This document shows positions 1 through 12,605 of a DNA stretch of 64,000 nucleotides, piece after piece. Position numbers and translations under genes: made by a program. The DNA lies in contig NW_027488890.1 of NCBI RefSeq assembly GCF_050948215.1, positions 1 to 64,000 of the forward strand, in the 5' to 3' direction. This DNA comes from Halictus rubicundus (lineage: Eukaryota; Arthropoda; Insecta; Hymenoptera; Halictidae). Under the pieces are notes generated by a model. The model saw only the letters and a program-made list of their open reading frames with translations. It did not search any database and was not told the DNA's origin. Positions within the stretch are counted from its first letter, which is position 1. Each line of letters starts with the position of its first letter.

Positions 1-3000
1 GAATATACCAGAATATACTTGAATATAACAGAATATACCATAATATTACTAGAATATAGAACAATATACCAGAATATACCATAATATTACTAGAATATAG
101 GAGAATATACCAGAATATACCATAATATTACTAGAATATAGAAGAATATAACAGAATATACCTGAATATACCTGAATATACTAGAATATAGCAGAATATA
201 CCAGAATATACTTGAATATACCAGAATATACCATAATATTACTCGAATATACCATAATATTACTCGAATGTAGAAGAATATATGAGAATATACGATAATA
301 TTACTAGAATATAGGAGAATATACCATAACATTACTAGAATATAGAAGAATATTCGAGAATATACTAGAATATAGCAGAATATACCATAATATTACTAGA
401 ATATAGAAGAATATACCAGAATATACCATAATATTACTCGAATATAGAAGAATACACGAGAATATACCTGAATATACCTGAATATACTAAAATATAGCAG
501 AATACACCAGAATATACTTGAATATACCAGAATATACCATAATATTACTCGAATATAGAGACATATATGAGAATATACGATAATATTACTAGAATATAGG
601 AGAATATACCATAAATTACTAGAATATAGACGAATATTCGAGAATATACTAGAATATAGCAGAATATACCAGAATATACCATAATATTACTCGAATATGG
701 ATGAACATACGAGAATATACCATAATATTACTAGAATATAGAATAATATACCAGAATATACCATAATATTACTAGAATATAGAAGAATATATCAGAATAT
801 ACCATAATATTACTAGAATATAGAAGAATATAACAGAATATACCTGAATATACCAGAATATACTAAAATATAGCAGAACATACCAGAATATACTTGAATA
901 TACCAGAATATACCATAATATTACTCGAATATAGAAGAATATATGAGAATATACTAGAATATAGCAGAATATACCAGAATATACTTGAATATACCAGAAT
1001 ATGCCATAATATTACTCGAATATGGAAGAATATACGAGAATATACCATACTATTACTAGAATATAGAGTAATATACCAGAATATACCATAATATTACTAG
1101 AATATAGAAGAATATACGAGAATATACCATAATATTACTAGAATATAGAAGAATATACCAGAATATACCATAATATTACTAGAATATAGAAGAATATACC
1201 AGGATATACCATAATATTACTAGAATATAGAAGAATATAACAGAATATACCTGAATATACCAGAATATACTAGAATATAGGAGAATATACCAGAATATAC
1301 TTGAATATACCAGAATATACCATAATATTACTCGAATATAGAAGAATATACGAGAATATACCAAAATATACTAGAATATAGCAGAATATAATAGAATATA
1401 CGAGAATATAGCAGAATATCAAAGAATATACCATAATATTACTAGAATATAGAAGAATATACGAGAATATACCATAATATTACTAGAATATAGAAGAATA
1501 TACGAGAATATACCATAATATTACTAGAATATAGAATAATATACCAGAATATACCATAATATTACTGGAATATAGAAGAATATACCAGAATATACCTGAT
1601 ATACCTGAATATACTAGAATATAGCAGAATATCCCAAAATATACTCGAATATACCAGAATATACCATAATATTACTCGAATATAGAAGAATATACGAGAA
1701 TATACGATAATATTACTAGAATATAGGAGAATATACCATAATATTACTAGAATATAGATTAATATACCAGAATATACCATAATATTACTAGAATATAGAA
1801 GAATATACCAGAATATACCATAATATTACTAGAATATAGAAGAATATAACAGAATATACCTGAATATACCAGAATATACTAGAATATAGCAGAATATACC
1901 AGAATATACTTGAATATACCAGAATATACCATAATATTACTCGAATATACCATAATATTACTGGAATATAGAAGAATATACGAGAATATACGATAGTATT
2001 ACTAGAATATAGGAGAATATACCATAATATTACTAGAATATAGAAGAATATTCGAGAATATACTAGAATATAGCAGAATATACCAGAATATACTTGAATA
2101 TAACAGAATATACCATAATATTACTCGAATATACCATAATATTACTAGAATATAGAAGAATATACCAGAATATACCATAACATTACTAGAATATAGATGA
2201 ATATACGAGAATATACCATAATATTACTAGAATATAGAACAATATACCAGAATATACCATAATATTACTAGAATATAGAAGAATATACCAGAATATACCA
2301 TAATATTACTAGAATATAGAAGAATATAACAGAATATACCTGAATATACCTGAATATACTAGAATATAGCAGAATATACCAGAATATACTTGAATATACC
2401 AGAATATACCATAATATTACTCGAATATACCATAATATTACTCGAATGTAGAAGAATATATGAGAATATACGATAATATTACTAGAATATAAGAGAATAT
2501 ACCATAATATTACTAGAATATAGAAGAATATTCGAGAATATACGAGAATATAGCAGAATATACCAGAATATACTTGAATATACCAGAATATACCATAATA
2601 TTACTTGAATATGGAAGAATATACGAGAATATACCATAATATTACTAGAATGTAGAAGAATATACCAGAATATACCATAATATTACTAGAATATAGAAGA
2701 ATATACCAGAATGTACCATAATATTACTCGAATATACCATAATATTACTCGAATATACCATAATATTACTCGAATATAGAAGAATATATGAGAATATACT
2801 AGAATATAGCAGAATATACCAGAATATACTTGAATATACCAGAATATACCATAATATTACTCGAATATGGAAGAATATACGAGAATATACCATAATATTA
2901 CTAGAATATAGATTAATATACCAGAATATACCATAATATTACTAGAATATAGAAGAATATACCAGAATATACCATAATATTACTAGAATATAGAAGAATA

Positions 3001-4405
3001 TAACAGAATATACCTGAATATACCAGAATATACTAGAATATAGCAGAATATACCAGAATATACTTGAATATACCAGTATATACCATAATATTACTCGAAT
3101 ATACCATAATATTACTCGAATATAGAAGAATATACGAGAATATACGATAGTATTACTAGAATATAGGAGAATATACCAAAATATTACTAGAATATAGAAG
3201 AATATTCGAGAATATACTAGAATATAGCAGAATATACCAGAATATACTTGAATATAACAGAATATACCATAATATTACTCGAATATACCATAATATTACT
3301 AGAATATAGAAGAATATACCAGAATATACCATAACATTACTAGACTATAGATGAATATACCAGAATATACCATAATATTACTAGAATATAGAACAATATA
3401 CCAGAATATACCAGAATATTACTAGAATATAGAAGAATATACCAGAATATACCATAATATTACTAGAATATAGAAGAATATAACAGAATATACCTGAATA
3501 TACCTGAATATACTAGAATATAGCAGAATATACCAGAATATACTTGAATATACCAGAATATACCATAATATTACTCGAATATACCATAATATTACTCGAA
3601 TGTAGAAGAATATATGAGAATATACGATAATATTACTAGAATATAGGAGAATATACCATAACATTACTAGAATATAGAATAATATTCGAGAATATACTAG
3701 AATATAGCAGAATATACCAGAATATATTTGAATATACCAGAATATACCATAATATTACTCAAATATGGAAGAACATACGAGAATATACCATAATATTACT
3801 ACAATATAGAATAATATACCAGAATATACCATAATATTACTAGAATATAGAAGAATATACCAGAATATACCATAATATTACTAGAATATAGAAGAATATA
3901 ACAGAATATACCTGAATATACCAGAATATACTAGAATATAGCAGAGTATACCAGAATATACTTGAATATACCAGAATATACCATAATATTACTCGAATAT
4001 ACCATAATATTACTCGAATATAGAAGAATATACGAGCATATACGATAATATTACTAGAATATAGGAGAATATACCATAATATTACTAGAATATAGAAGAA
4101 TATTCGAGAATATAGTAGAATATAGCAGAATATACCATAATATTACTAGAATATAGAAGAATATACCAGAATATACCATAATATTACTCGAATATAGAAG
4201 AAAACACGAGAATATACCTGAATATACCTGAATATACTAAAATATAGCAGAATACACCAGAATATACTTGAATATACCAGAATATACCATAATATTACTC
4301 GAATATAGAGACATATATGAGAATATACGATAATATTACTAGAATATAGGAGAATATACCATAAATTACTAGAATATAGACGAATATTCGAGAATATACT
4401 AGAAT
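1..4405. repeat. Left mosaic part of array A
   Basis: This part shares blocks with later parts of array A at several offsets. Bases about 31-390 recur at 3,363-3,720 (offset 3,332). About 320-680 recurs at 4,070-4,430 (offset 3,750), including the unusual units with ACACGA and CTAAAATATAG. About 961-1,540 recurs at 4,406-4,985 (offset 3,445) and again 660 bp further on. The changing offsets mean that a larger ancestral block was duplicated and later broken by deletions or insertions of whole units. Breakpoints are approximate because they fall within near-identical units. No gene-like sequence is present. Confidence 0.8.
1728..3884. repeat. 1,154-bp tandem duplication in array A
   Basis: Bases about 1,728-2,730 match about 2,882-3,884 at a constant offset of 1,154 bp. 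Three checks support this. The rare unit with GATTAATATACC near 1,757 reappears near 2,911. The CGATAGTATT variant near 1,991 reappears near 3,145. The TAACATTAC variant near 2,177 reappears near 3,331. The two copies differ by scattered substitutions, for example TAGAATATAGATG against TAGACTATAGATG. The pattern fits tandem duplication by unequal exchange between misaligned arrays. Confidence 0.82.
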
Positions 4406-5725
4406 ATAGCAGAATATACCAGAATATACTTGAATATGCCAGAATATGCCATAATATTACTCGAATATGGAAGAATATACGAGAATATACCATAATATTA
4501 CTAGAATATAGAGTAATATACCAGAATATACCATAATATTACTAGAATATAGAAGAATATACGAGAATATACCATAATATTACTAGAATATAGAAGAATA
4601 TACCAGAATATACCATAATATTACTAGAATATAGAAGAATATACCAGGATATACCATAATATTACTAGAATATAGCAGAATACAACAGAATATACCTGAA
4701 TATACCAGAATATACTAGAATATAGCAGAATATACAAGAATATACTTGAATATACCAGAATATACCATAATATTACTCGAATACAGAAGAATATACGAGA
4801 ATATACCAAAATATACTAGAATATAGCAGAATATAATAGAATATACGAGAATATAGCAGAATATCAAAGAATATACCATAATATTACTAGAATATAGAAG
4901 AATATACGAGAATATACCATAATATTACTAGAATATAGAAGAATATACGAGAATATACCATAATATTACTAGAATATAGAAGAATATACCAGAATATACC
5001 ATAATATTACTAGAATATAGAAGAATATACCAGAATATACCTGATATACCAGAATATACTAGAATATAGCAGAATATACCAGAATATACTTGAATATACC
5101 AGAATATGCCATAATATTACTCGAATATGGAAGAATATACGAGAATATACCATAATATTACTAGAATATAGAGTAATATACCAGAATATACCATAATATT
5201 ACTAGAATATAGAAGAATATACGAGAATATACCATAATATTACTAGAATATAGAAGAATATACCAGAATATACCATAATATTACTAGAATATACAAGAAT
5301 ATACCAGGATATACCATAATATTACTAGAATATAGCAGAATATAACAGAATATACCTGAATATACCAGAATATACTAGAATATAGCAGAATATACCAGAA
5401 TATACTTGAATATACCAGAATATACCATAATATTACTCGAATATAGAAGAATATACGAGAATATACCAAAATATACTAGAATATAGCAGAATATAATAGA
5501 ATATACGAGAATATAGCAGAATATCAAAGAATATACCATAATATTACTAGAATATAGAAGAATATACGAGAATATACCATAATATTACTAGAATATAGAA
5601 GAATATACGAGAATATACCATAATATTACTAGAATATAGAAGAATATACCAGAATATACCATAATATTACTAGAATATAGAAGAATATACCAGAATATAC
5701 CTGATATACCAGAATATACTAGAAT
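4406..5725. repeat. Two tandem copies of a 660-bp higher-order repeat
   Basis: Bases 4,406-5,065 and 5,066-5,725 are near-identical. Diagnostic variants appear in both copies in the same order: GAATATGCCATAATATTAC, a TATAGAGTAATATACC unit, a CCAGGATATACC unit, a TATAATAGAATATACGAG stretch, a TATCAAAGAATATACC unit, and a CCTGATATACC unit that is one base short of the usual length. A third, older copy of most of this unit lies at about 961-1,540, offset 3,445 bp from the first. The 660-bp length is not a multiple of 10 because the unit contains several 11-bp monomers. Confidence 0.85.
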
Positions 5726-5771
5726 ACAGCAGAATATCCCAAAATATACTCGAATATACCAGAATATACCA

Positions 5772-7150
5772 TAATATTACTCGAATATAGAAGAATATAC
5801 GAGAATATACGATAATATTACTAGAATATAGGAGAATATACCATAATATTACTAGAATATAGAAGAATATTCGAGAATATACTAGAATATAGCAGAATAT
5901 ACCAGAATATACTTGAATATACCAGAATATACCATAATATTACTCGAATATAGAAGAATATACGAGAATGTACCTGAATATACCTGAATATACTAGAATA
6001 TAGCAGAATATACAAGAATATACTTGAATATACCATAATATTACTCGAATATGGAGGAATATACGAGAATATACCATAATATTACTAGAATATAGAAGAA
6101 TATACCAGAATATACCATAGTATTACTAGAATATAGAAGAATATACCAGAATGTACCATAATATTACCCGAATATACCATAATATTACTCGAATATACCA
6201 TAATATTACTCGAATATAGAAGAATATACCAGAATGTACCATAATATTACTAGAATATAGAAGAATATTCGAGAATATACTAGAATATAGCAGAATATAC
6301 CAGAATATACTTGAATATACCAGTATATACCATAATATTACTTGAATGTGGAAGAATATACTAGAACATACCATAATATTACTCGAATATAGAAGAATAT
6401 ACGAGAATATACGATAATATTACTAGAATATAGGAGAATATACCATAATATTACTAGAATATAGAAGAATATTCGAGAATATACTAGAATATAGCAGAAT
6501 ATACCAGAATATACTTGAATATACCAGAATATACCATAATATTACTCGAATATAGAAGAATATACGAGAATATACCTGAATATACCTGAATATACTAGAA
6601 TATAGCAGAATATACAAGAATATACTTGAATATACCATAATATTTCTCGAATATGGAAGAATATACGAGAATATACCATAATATTACTAGAATATAGAAG
6701 AATATACCAGAATATACCATAGTATTACTAGAATATAGAAGAATATACCAGAATGTACCATAATATTACCCGAATATACCATAATATTACTCGAATATAC
6801 CATAATATTACTCGAATATAGCAGAATATACCAGAATGTACCATAATATTACTAGAATATAGAAGAATATTCGAGAATATACTAGAATATAGCAGAATAT
6901 ACCAGAATATACTTGAATATACCAGTATATACCATAATATTACTTGAATATGGAAGAATATACGAGAATATACCATAATATTACTCGAATATAGAAGAAT
7001 ATACGAGAATATACGATAATATTACTAGAATATAGGAGAATATACCATAATATTACTAGAATATAGAAGAATATTCGAGAATATACTAGAATATAGCAGA
7101 ATATACCAGAATATACTTGAATATACCAGAATATACCATAATATTACTTG
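5772..7150. repeat. About 2.3 tandem copies of a 602-bp higher-order repeat
   Basis: Bases from about 5,772 match those from 6,374 at an offset of 602 bp, and a third, partial copy begins at about 6,976. Shared markers are TATTCGAGAATATACTAG, the run of TAATATTACC then TAATATTACTC units, TACCAGAATGTACC, and CCAGTATATACC. Copies differ by point changes such as ATACGAGAATGTACC against ATACGAGAATATACC. The third copy ends near 7,150, where the sequence passes into a different unit order. Confidence 0.83.
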
Positions 7151-10100
7151 AATATGGAAGAATATACGAGAATATACCATAATATTACTAGAATATAGAA
7201 GTATATACCAGAATAGACCATAACATTACTAGAATATAGAAGAATATACCAAAATATACCATAATATTACTAGAATATAGAAGAATATACCAGAATATAC
7301 CATAATATTACTAGAATATAGAAGAATATACCAGAATATACCATAATATTACTAGAATATAGAAGAATATACCAGACTATACCATAATATTACTCGAATA
7401 TAGAAGAATATATGAGAATATACGATAATATTACTAGAATATAGGTGAATATACCATAATATTACTAGAATATAGAAGAATATACGAGAATATACCATAA
7501 TATTACTAGAATATAGAAGAATATACCAGAATATACCATAATATTACTAGAATATAGAAGAATATACCAGAATATACCTGATATACCTGAATATACTAGA
7601 ATATAGCAGAATATCCCAGAATATACTCGAATATACCAGAATATACCATAATATTACTCGAATATAGAAGAATATACGAGAATATACCATAATATTACTA
7701 GAATATAGAAGAATATACGAGAATATACTATAATATTACTAGAATATAGAAGAATATACCAGAATATACCATAATATTACTAGAATATAGAAGAATATAC
7801 CAGAATATACCTGATATACCTGAATATACTAGAATATAGCAGAATATCCCAAAATATACTCGAATATACCAGAATATACCATAATATTACTCGAATATAG
7901 AAGAATATACGAGAATATACGATAATATTACTAGAATATAGGAGAATATACCATAATATTACTAGAATATAGAAGAATATTCGAGAATATACTAGAATAT
8001 AGCAGAATATACCAGAATATACTTGAATATACCAGAATATACCATAATATTACTCGAATATAGAAGAATATACGAGAATATACCTGAATATACCTGAATA
8101 TACTAGAATATAGCAGAATATACAAGAATATACTTGAATATACCATAAAATTACTCGAATATGGAAGAATATACGAGAATATACCATAATATTACTAGAA
8201 TATAGAAGAATATACCAGAATATACCATAGTATTACTAGAATATAGAAGAATATACCAGAATGTACCATAATATTACCCGAATATACCATAATATTACTC
8301 GAATATACCATAATATTACTCGAATATAGAAGAATATACCAGAATGTACCATAATATTACAAGAATATAGAAGAATATTCGAGAATATACTAGAATATAG
8401 CAGAATATACCAGAATATATTTGAATATACCAGAATATACCATAATATTACTTGAATATGGAAGAATATACGAGAATATACCATAATATTACTAGAATAT
8501 AGAAGAATATACCAGAATATACCATAATATTACTAGAATATAGAAGAATATACCAGAATATACCTGATATACCTGAATATACTAGAATATAGCAGAATAT
8601 CCCAAAATATACTCGAATATACAAGAATATACCATAATATTACTCGAATATAGAAGAATATACGAGAATATACGATAATATTACTAGAATATAGGAGAAT
8701 ATACCATAATATTACTAGAATATAGAAGAATATTCGAGAATATACTAGAATATAGCAGAATATACCAGAATATACTTGAATATACCAGAATATACCATAA
8801 TATTACTCGAATATAGAAGAATATACGAGAATATACCTGAATATACCTGAATATACTAGAATATAGCAGAATATACAAGAATATACTTGAATATACCATA
8901 CCATTACTAGAATATAGAAGAATATACCAGAATATACCATAATATTACTAGAATATAGAAGAATATACCAGAATATACCATAATATTACTAGAATATAGA
9001 AGAATATACCAGAATATACCATAAGATTACTAGAATATAGAAGAATATACCAGACTATACCATAATATTACTAGAATATAGAAGAATATAACAGAATATA
9101 CTAGAATATACCTGAATATACTAGAATATAGCAGAATATACCAGAATATACTTGAATATACCAGAATATACCATAATATTACTCGAATATAGGAGAATAT
9201 AAGAGAATATACGATAATATTACTAGAATATAGGTGAATATACCATAACATTACTAGAATAAAGAAGAATATACCAGAATGTACCATAATATTACTAGAA
9301 TATAGAAGAATATTCGAGAATATACTAGAATATAGCAGAATATACCAGAATATACTTGAATATACCAGTATATACCATAATATTACTTGAATATGGAAGA
9401 ATATACGAGAATATACCATAATATTACTCGAATATAGAAGAATATACGAGAATATACGATAATATTACTAGAATATAGGAGAATATACCATAATATTACT
9501 AGAATATAGAAGAATATTCGAGAATATACTAGAATATAGCAGAATATACTAGAATATACTTGAATATACCAGAATATACCATAATATTACTTGAATATGG
9601 AAGAATATACGAGAATATACCATAATATTACTAGAATATAGAAGTATATACCAGAATAGACCATAACATTACTAGAATATAGAAGAATATACCAAAATAT
9701 ACCATAATATTACTAGAATATAGAAGAATATACCAGAATATACCATAATATTACTAGAATATAGAAGAATATACCAGAATATACCATAATATTACTAGAA
9801 TATAGAAGAATATACCAGACTATACCATAATATTACTCGAATATAGAAGAATATATGAGAATATACGATAATATTACTAGAATATAGGTGAATATACCAT
9901 AATATTACTAGAATATAGAAGAATATACGAGAATATACCATAATATTACTAGAATATAGAAGAATATACCAGAATATACCATAATATTACTAGAATATAG
10001 AAGAATATACCAGAATATACCTGATATACCTGAATATACTAGAATATAGCAGAATATCCCAGAATATACTCGAATATACCAGAATATACCATAATATTAC

Positions 10101-11343
10101 TCGAATATAGAAGAATATACGAGAATATACCATAATATTACTAGAATATAGAAGAATATACGAGAATATACTATAATATTACTAGAATATAGAAGAATAT
10201 ACCAGAATATACCATAATATTACTAGAATATAGAAGAATATACCAGAATATACCTGATATACCTGAATATACTAGAATATAGCAGAATATCCCAAAATAT
10301 ACTCGAATATACCAGAATATACCATAATATTACTCGAATATAGAAGAATATACGAGAATATACGATAATATTACTAGAATATAGGAGAATATACCATAAT
10401 ATTACTAGAATATAGAAGAATATTCGAGAATATACTAGAATATAGCAGAATATACCAGAATATACTTGAATATACCAGAATATACCATAATATTACTCGA
10501 ATATAGAAGAATATACGAGAATATACCTGAATATACCTGAATATACTAGAATATAGCAGAATATACAAGAATATACTTGAATATACCATAAAATTACTCG
10601 AATATGGAAGAATATACGAGAATATACCATAATATTACTAGAATATAGAAGAATATACCAGAATATACCATAGTATTACTAGAATATAGAAGAATATACC
10701 AGAATGTACCATAATATTACCCGAATATACCATAATATTACTCGAATATACCATAATATTACTCGAATATAGAAGAATATACCAGAATGTACCATAATAT
10801 TACAAGAATATAGAAGAATATTCGAGAATATACTAGAATATAGCAGAATATACCAGAATATATTTGAATATACCAGAATATACCATAATATTACTTGAAT
10901 ATGGAAGAATATACGAGAATATACCATAATATTACTATAATATAGAAGAATATACCAGAATATACCATAATATTACTAGAATATAGAAGAATATACCAGA
11001 ATATACCTGATATACCTGAATATACTAGAATATAGCAGAATATCCCAAAATATACTCGAATATACCAGAATATACCATAATATTACTCGAATATAGAAGA
11101 ATATACGAGAATATACGATAATATTACTAGAATATAGGAGAATATACCATAATATTACTAGAATATAGAAGAATATTCGAGAATATACTAGAATATAGCA
11201 GAATATACCAGAATATACTTGAATATACCAGAATATACCATAATATTACTCGAATATAGAAGAATATACGAGAATATACCTGAATATACCTGAATATACT
11301 AGAATATAGCAGAATATACAAGAATATACTTGAATATACCATA
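6828..11343. repeat. 2,443-bp duplication in array A containing nested 753-bp repeats
   Basis: Bases about 6,828-8,900 match about 9,271-11,343 at a constant offset of 2,443 bp. The rare units GTATATACCAGAATAGACC (7,200 and 9,643), CCAGACTATACC, ACTATAATATTAC and the TAATATTACAAG variant fall at the same relative places. Within each copy, about 7,740-8,147 repeats at about 8,493-8,900 (offset 753), and the same pair is seen at 10,183-10,590 and 10,936-11,343. The 753-bp duplication therefore came before the 2,443-bp one. The intervening part (about 9,060-9,270) recurs at about 11,584-11,794 with offset 2,524, an 81-bp shift relative to the main duplication. Confidence 0.85.
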
Positions 11344-12591
11344 ATATTATTCGAATATGGAAGAATATACGAGAATATACCATAATATTACTAGAATATA
11401 GAAGAATATACGAGAATATACGATAATATTACTAGAATATAGGAGAATATACCATAATATTACTAGAATATAGAAGAATATTCGAGAATATACTAGAATA
11501 TAGCAGAATATACCAGAATATACTTGAATATACCAGAATATACCATAATATTACTTGAATATGGAAGAATATACGAGAATATACCATAATATTACTAGAA
11601 TATAGAAGAATATAACAGAATATACTAGAATATACCTGAATATACTAGAATATAGCAGAATATACCAGAATATACTTGAATATACCAGAATATACCATAA
11701 TATTACTCGAATATAGGAGAATATAAGAGAATATACGATAATATTACTAGAATATAGGTGAATATACCATAACATTACTAGAATATAGAAGAATATACCA
11801 GTATATACCATAACATTACTAGAATATAGATGAATATACCAGAATATACCATAATATTACTAGAATATAGAACAATATACCAGAATATACCATAATATTA
11901 CCAGAATATAGACGAATATACCAGAATATACCATAATATTACTAGAATATAGAAGAATATAACAGAATATACCTGAATATACCTGAATATACTAGAATAT
12001 AGCAGAATATACCAGAATATACTTGAATATACCAGAATATACCATAATATTACTCGAATATAGAAGAATACACGAGAATATACCTGAATATACCTGAATA
12101 TACTAAAATATAGCAGAATATACCAGAATAGACTTGAATATACCAGAATATACCATAATATTACTAGAATATAGAAGAATATACCAGAATATACCATAAC
12201 ATTACTAGAATATAGAAGAATATACCAGAATATACCATAATATTACTAGAATATAGAAGAATATACCAGAATATACCATAATATTATTAGAATATAGAAG
12301 AATATACCAGAATATACCATAATATTACTCGAATATAGAAGAATATACGAGAATATACCTGAATATACCTGAATACACTAGAATATAGCAGAATATACCA
12401 GAATATACTTGAATATACCAGAATATACCATAATATTACTCGAATATAGAAGAATATATGAGAATATACGATAATATTACTAGAATATAGGTGAATATAC
12501 CATAACATTACTCGAATATGGAGAATATACGAGTATATACCATAATATTACTAGAATAAAGAAGAATATACCAGAATATACCATAATATTA
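11344..12591. repeat. Right flank of array A up to the junction
   Basis: This stretch consists of the same 10- and 11-bp units. The part near 11,584-11,794 copies 9,060-9,270. From about 11,800 it reuses variants otherwise seen far to the left: TAACATTAC followed by TAGATGAATATACC, units with GAACAATATACC, and the ACACGAG with CTAAAATATAG pair seen near 450 and 4,200. The flank next to array B is therefore not simply decayed repeat but is still built from exchanged blocks. No gene is seen. Confidence 0.75.
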
Positions 12592-12605
12592 CCTATATCC
12601 TATCC
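12585..12605. other. Junction between satellite array A and satellite array B
   Basis: Array A ends in a partial 11-bp unit, CATAATATTAC (about 12,581-12,591), and the next bases, CTATATCCTATCCTCTATCC, already belong to array B. The change happens within a few bases. There is no linker, no target-site duplication that I can recognise and no transposon fragment. The exact breakpoint is uncertain by about 3 bp because AC and CTAT could be assigned to either side. Confidence 0.9.

Larger units (their letters stand above)
1..12591. repeat. Satellite array A: 10-bp GAATATANNN units mixed with 11-bp TAATATTACT(A/C/T) units
   Basis: The whole stretch parses into 10-bp units starting GAATATA and ending in a variable trinucleotide (CCA, CTT, ACA, GAA, GGA, GCA, CCT, CTA, CGA, ATGA-type), plus an 11-bp unit TAATATTACT followed by A, C or T. 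The 11-bp unit nearly always follows GAATATACCA or GAATATACGA. Parsing bases 1-337 gives 33 units, of which 7 are 11 bp. The sequence is very AT-rich, with G and C about balanced between strands. No foreign insertion or unique sequence interrupts it. On the minus strand the repeating decamer TATTCTGGTA has no stop in any frame, so open frames of 61-129 codons occur throughout; they encode only a 10-residue low-complexity repeat and I do not treat them as genes. The array is open to the left of the window. I do not recognise it as a named satellite. Confidence 0.97.

Noticed and set aside
9030..9419. A 129-codon minus-strand frame in array A as a hydrophobic membrane peptide
   Set aside because: The decamer is stop-free on the minus strand and yields a 10-residue cycle in every frame. 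Similar frames appear wherever the 11-bp units happen not to introduce a stop.
1..12591. CRISPR array
   Set aside because: There are no repeat-spacer alternations. The whole sequence is made of 10- and 11-bp units, and differences between units are substitutions, not unique spacers.
1..12591. Integrated geminivirus-related sequence, suggested by TAATATTAC
   Set aside because: There is no GC-rich stem around the nonamer, no iterons, and no Rep or coat-protein-like coding sequence. The motif lies in a simple AT-rich satellite unit. I keep it only as an observation to check.
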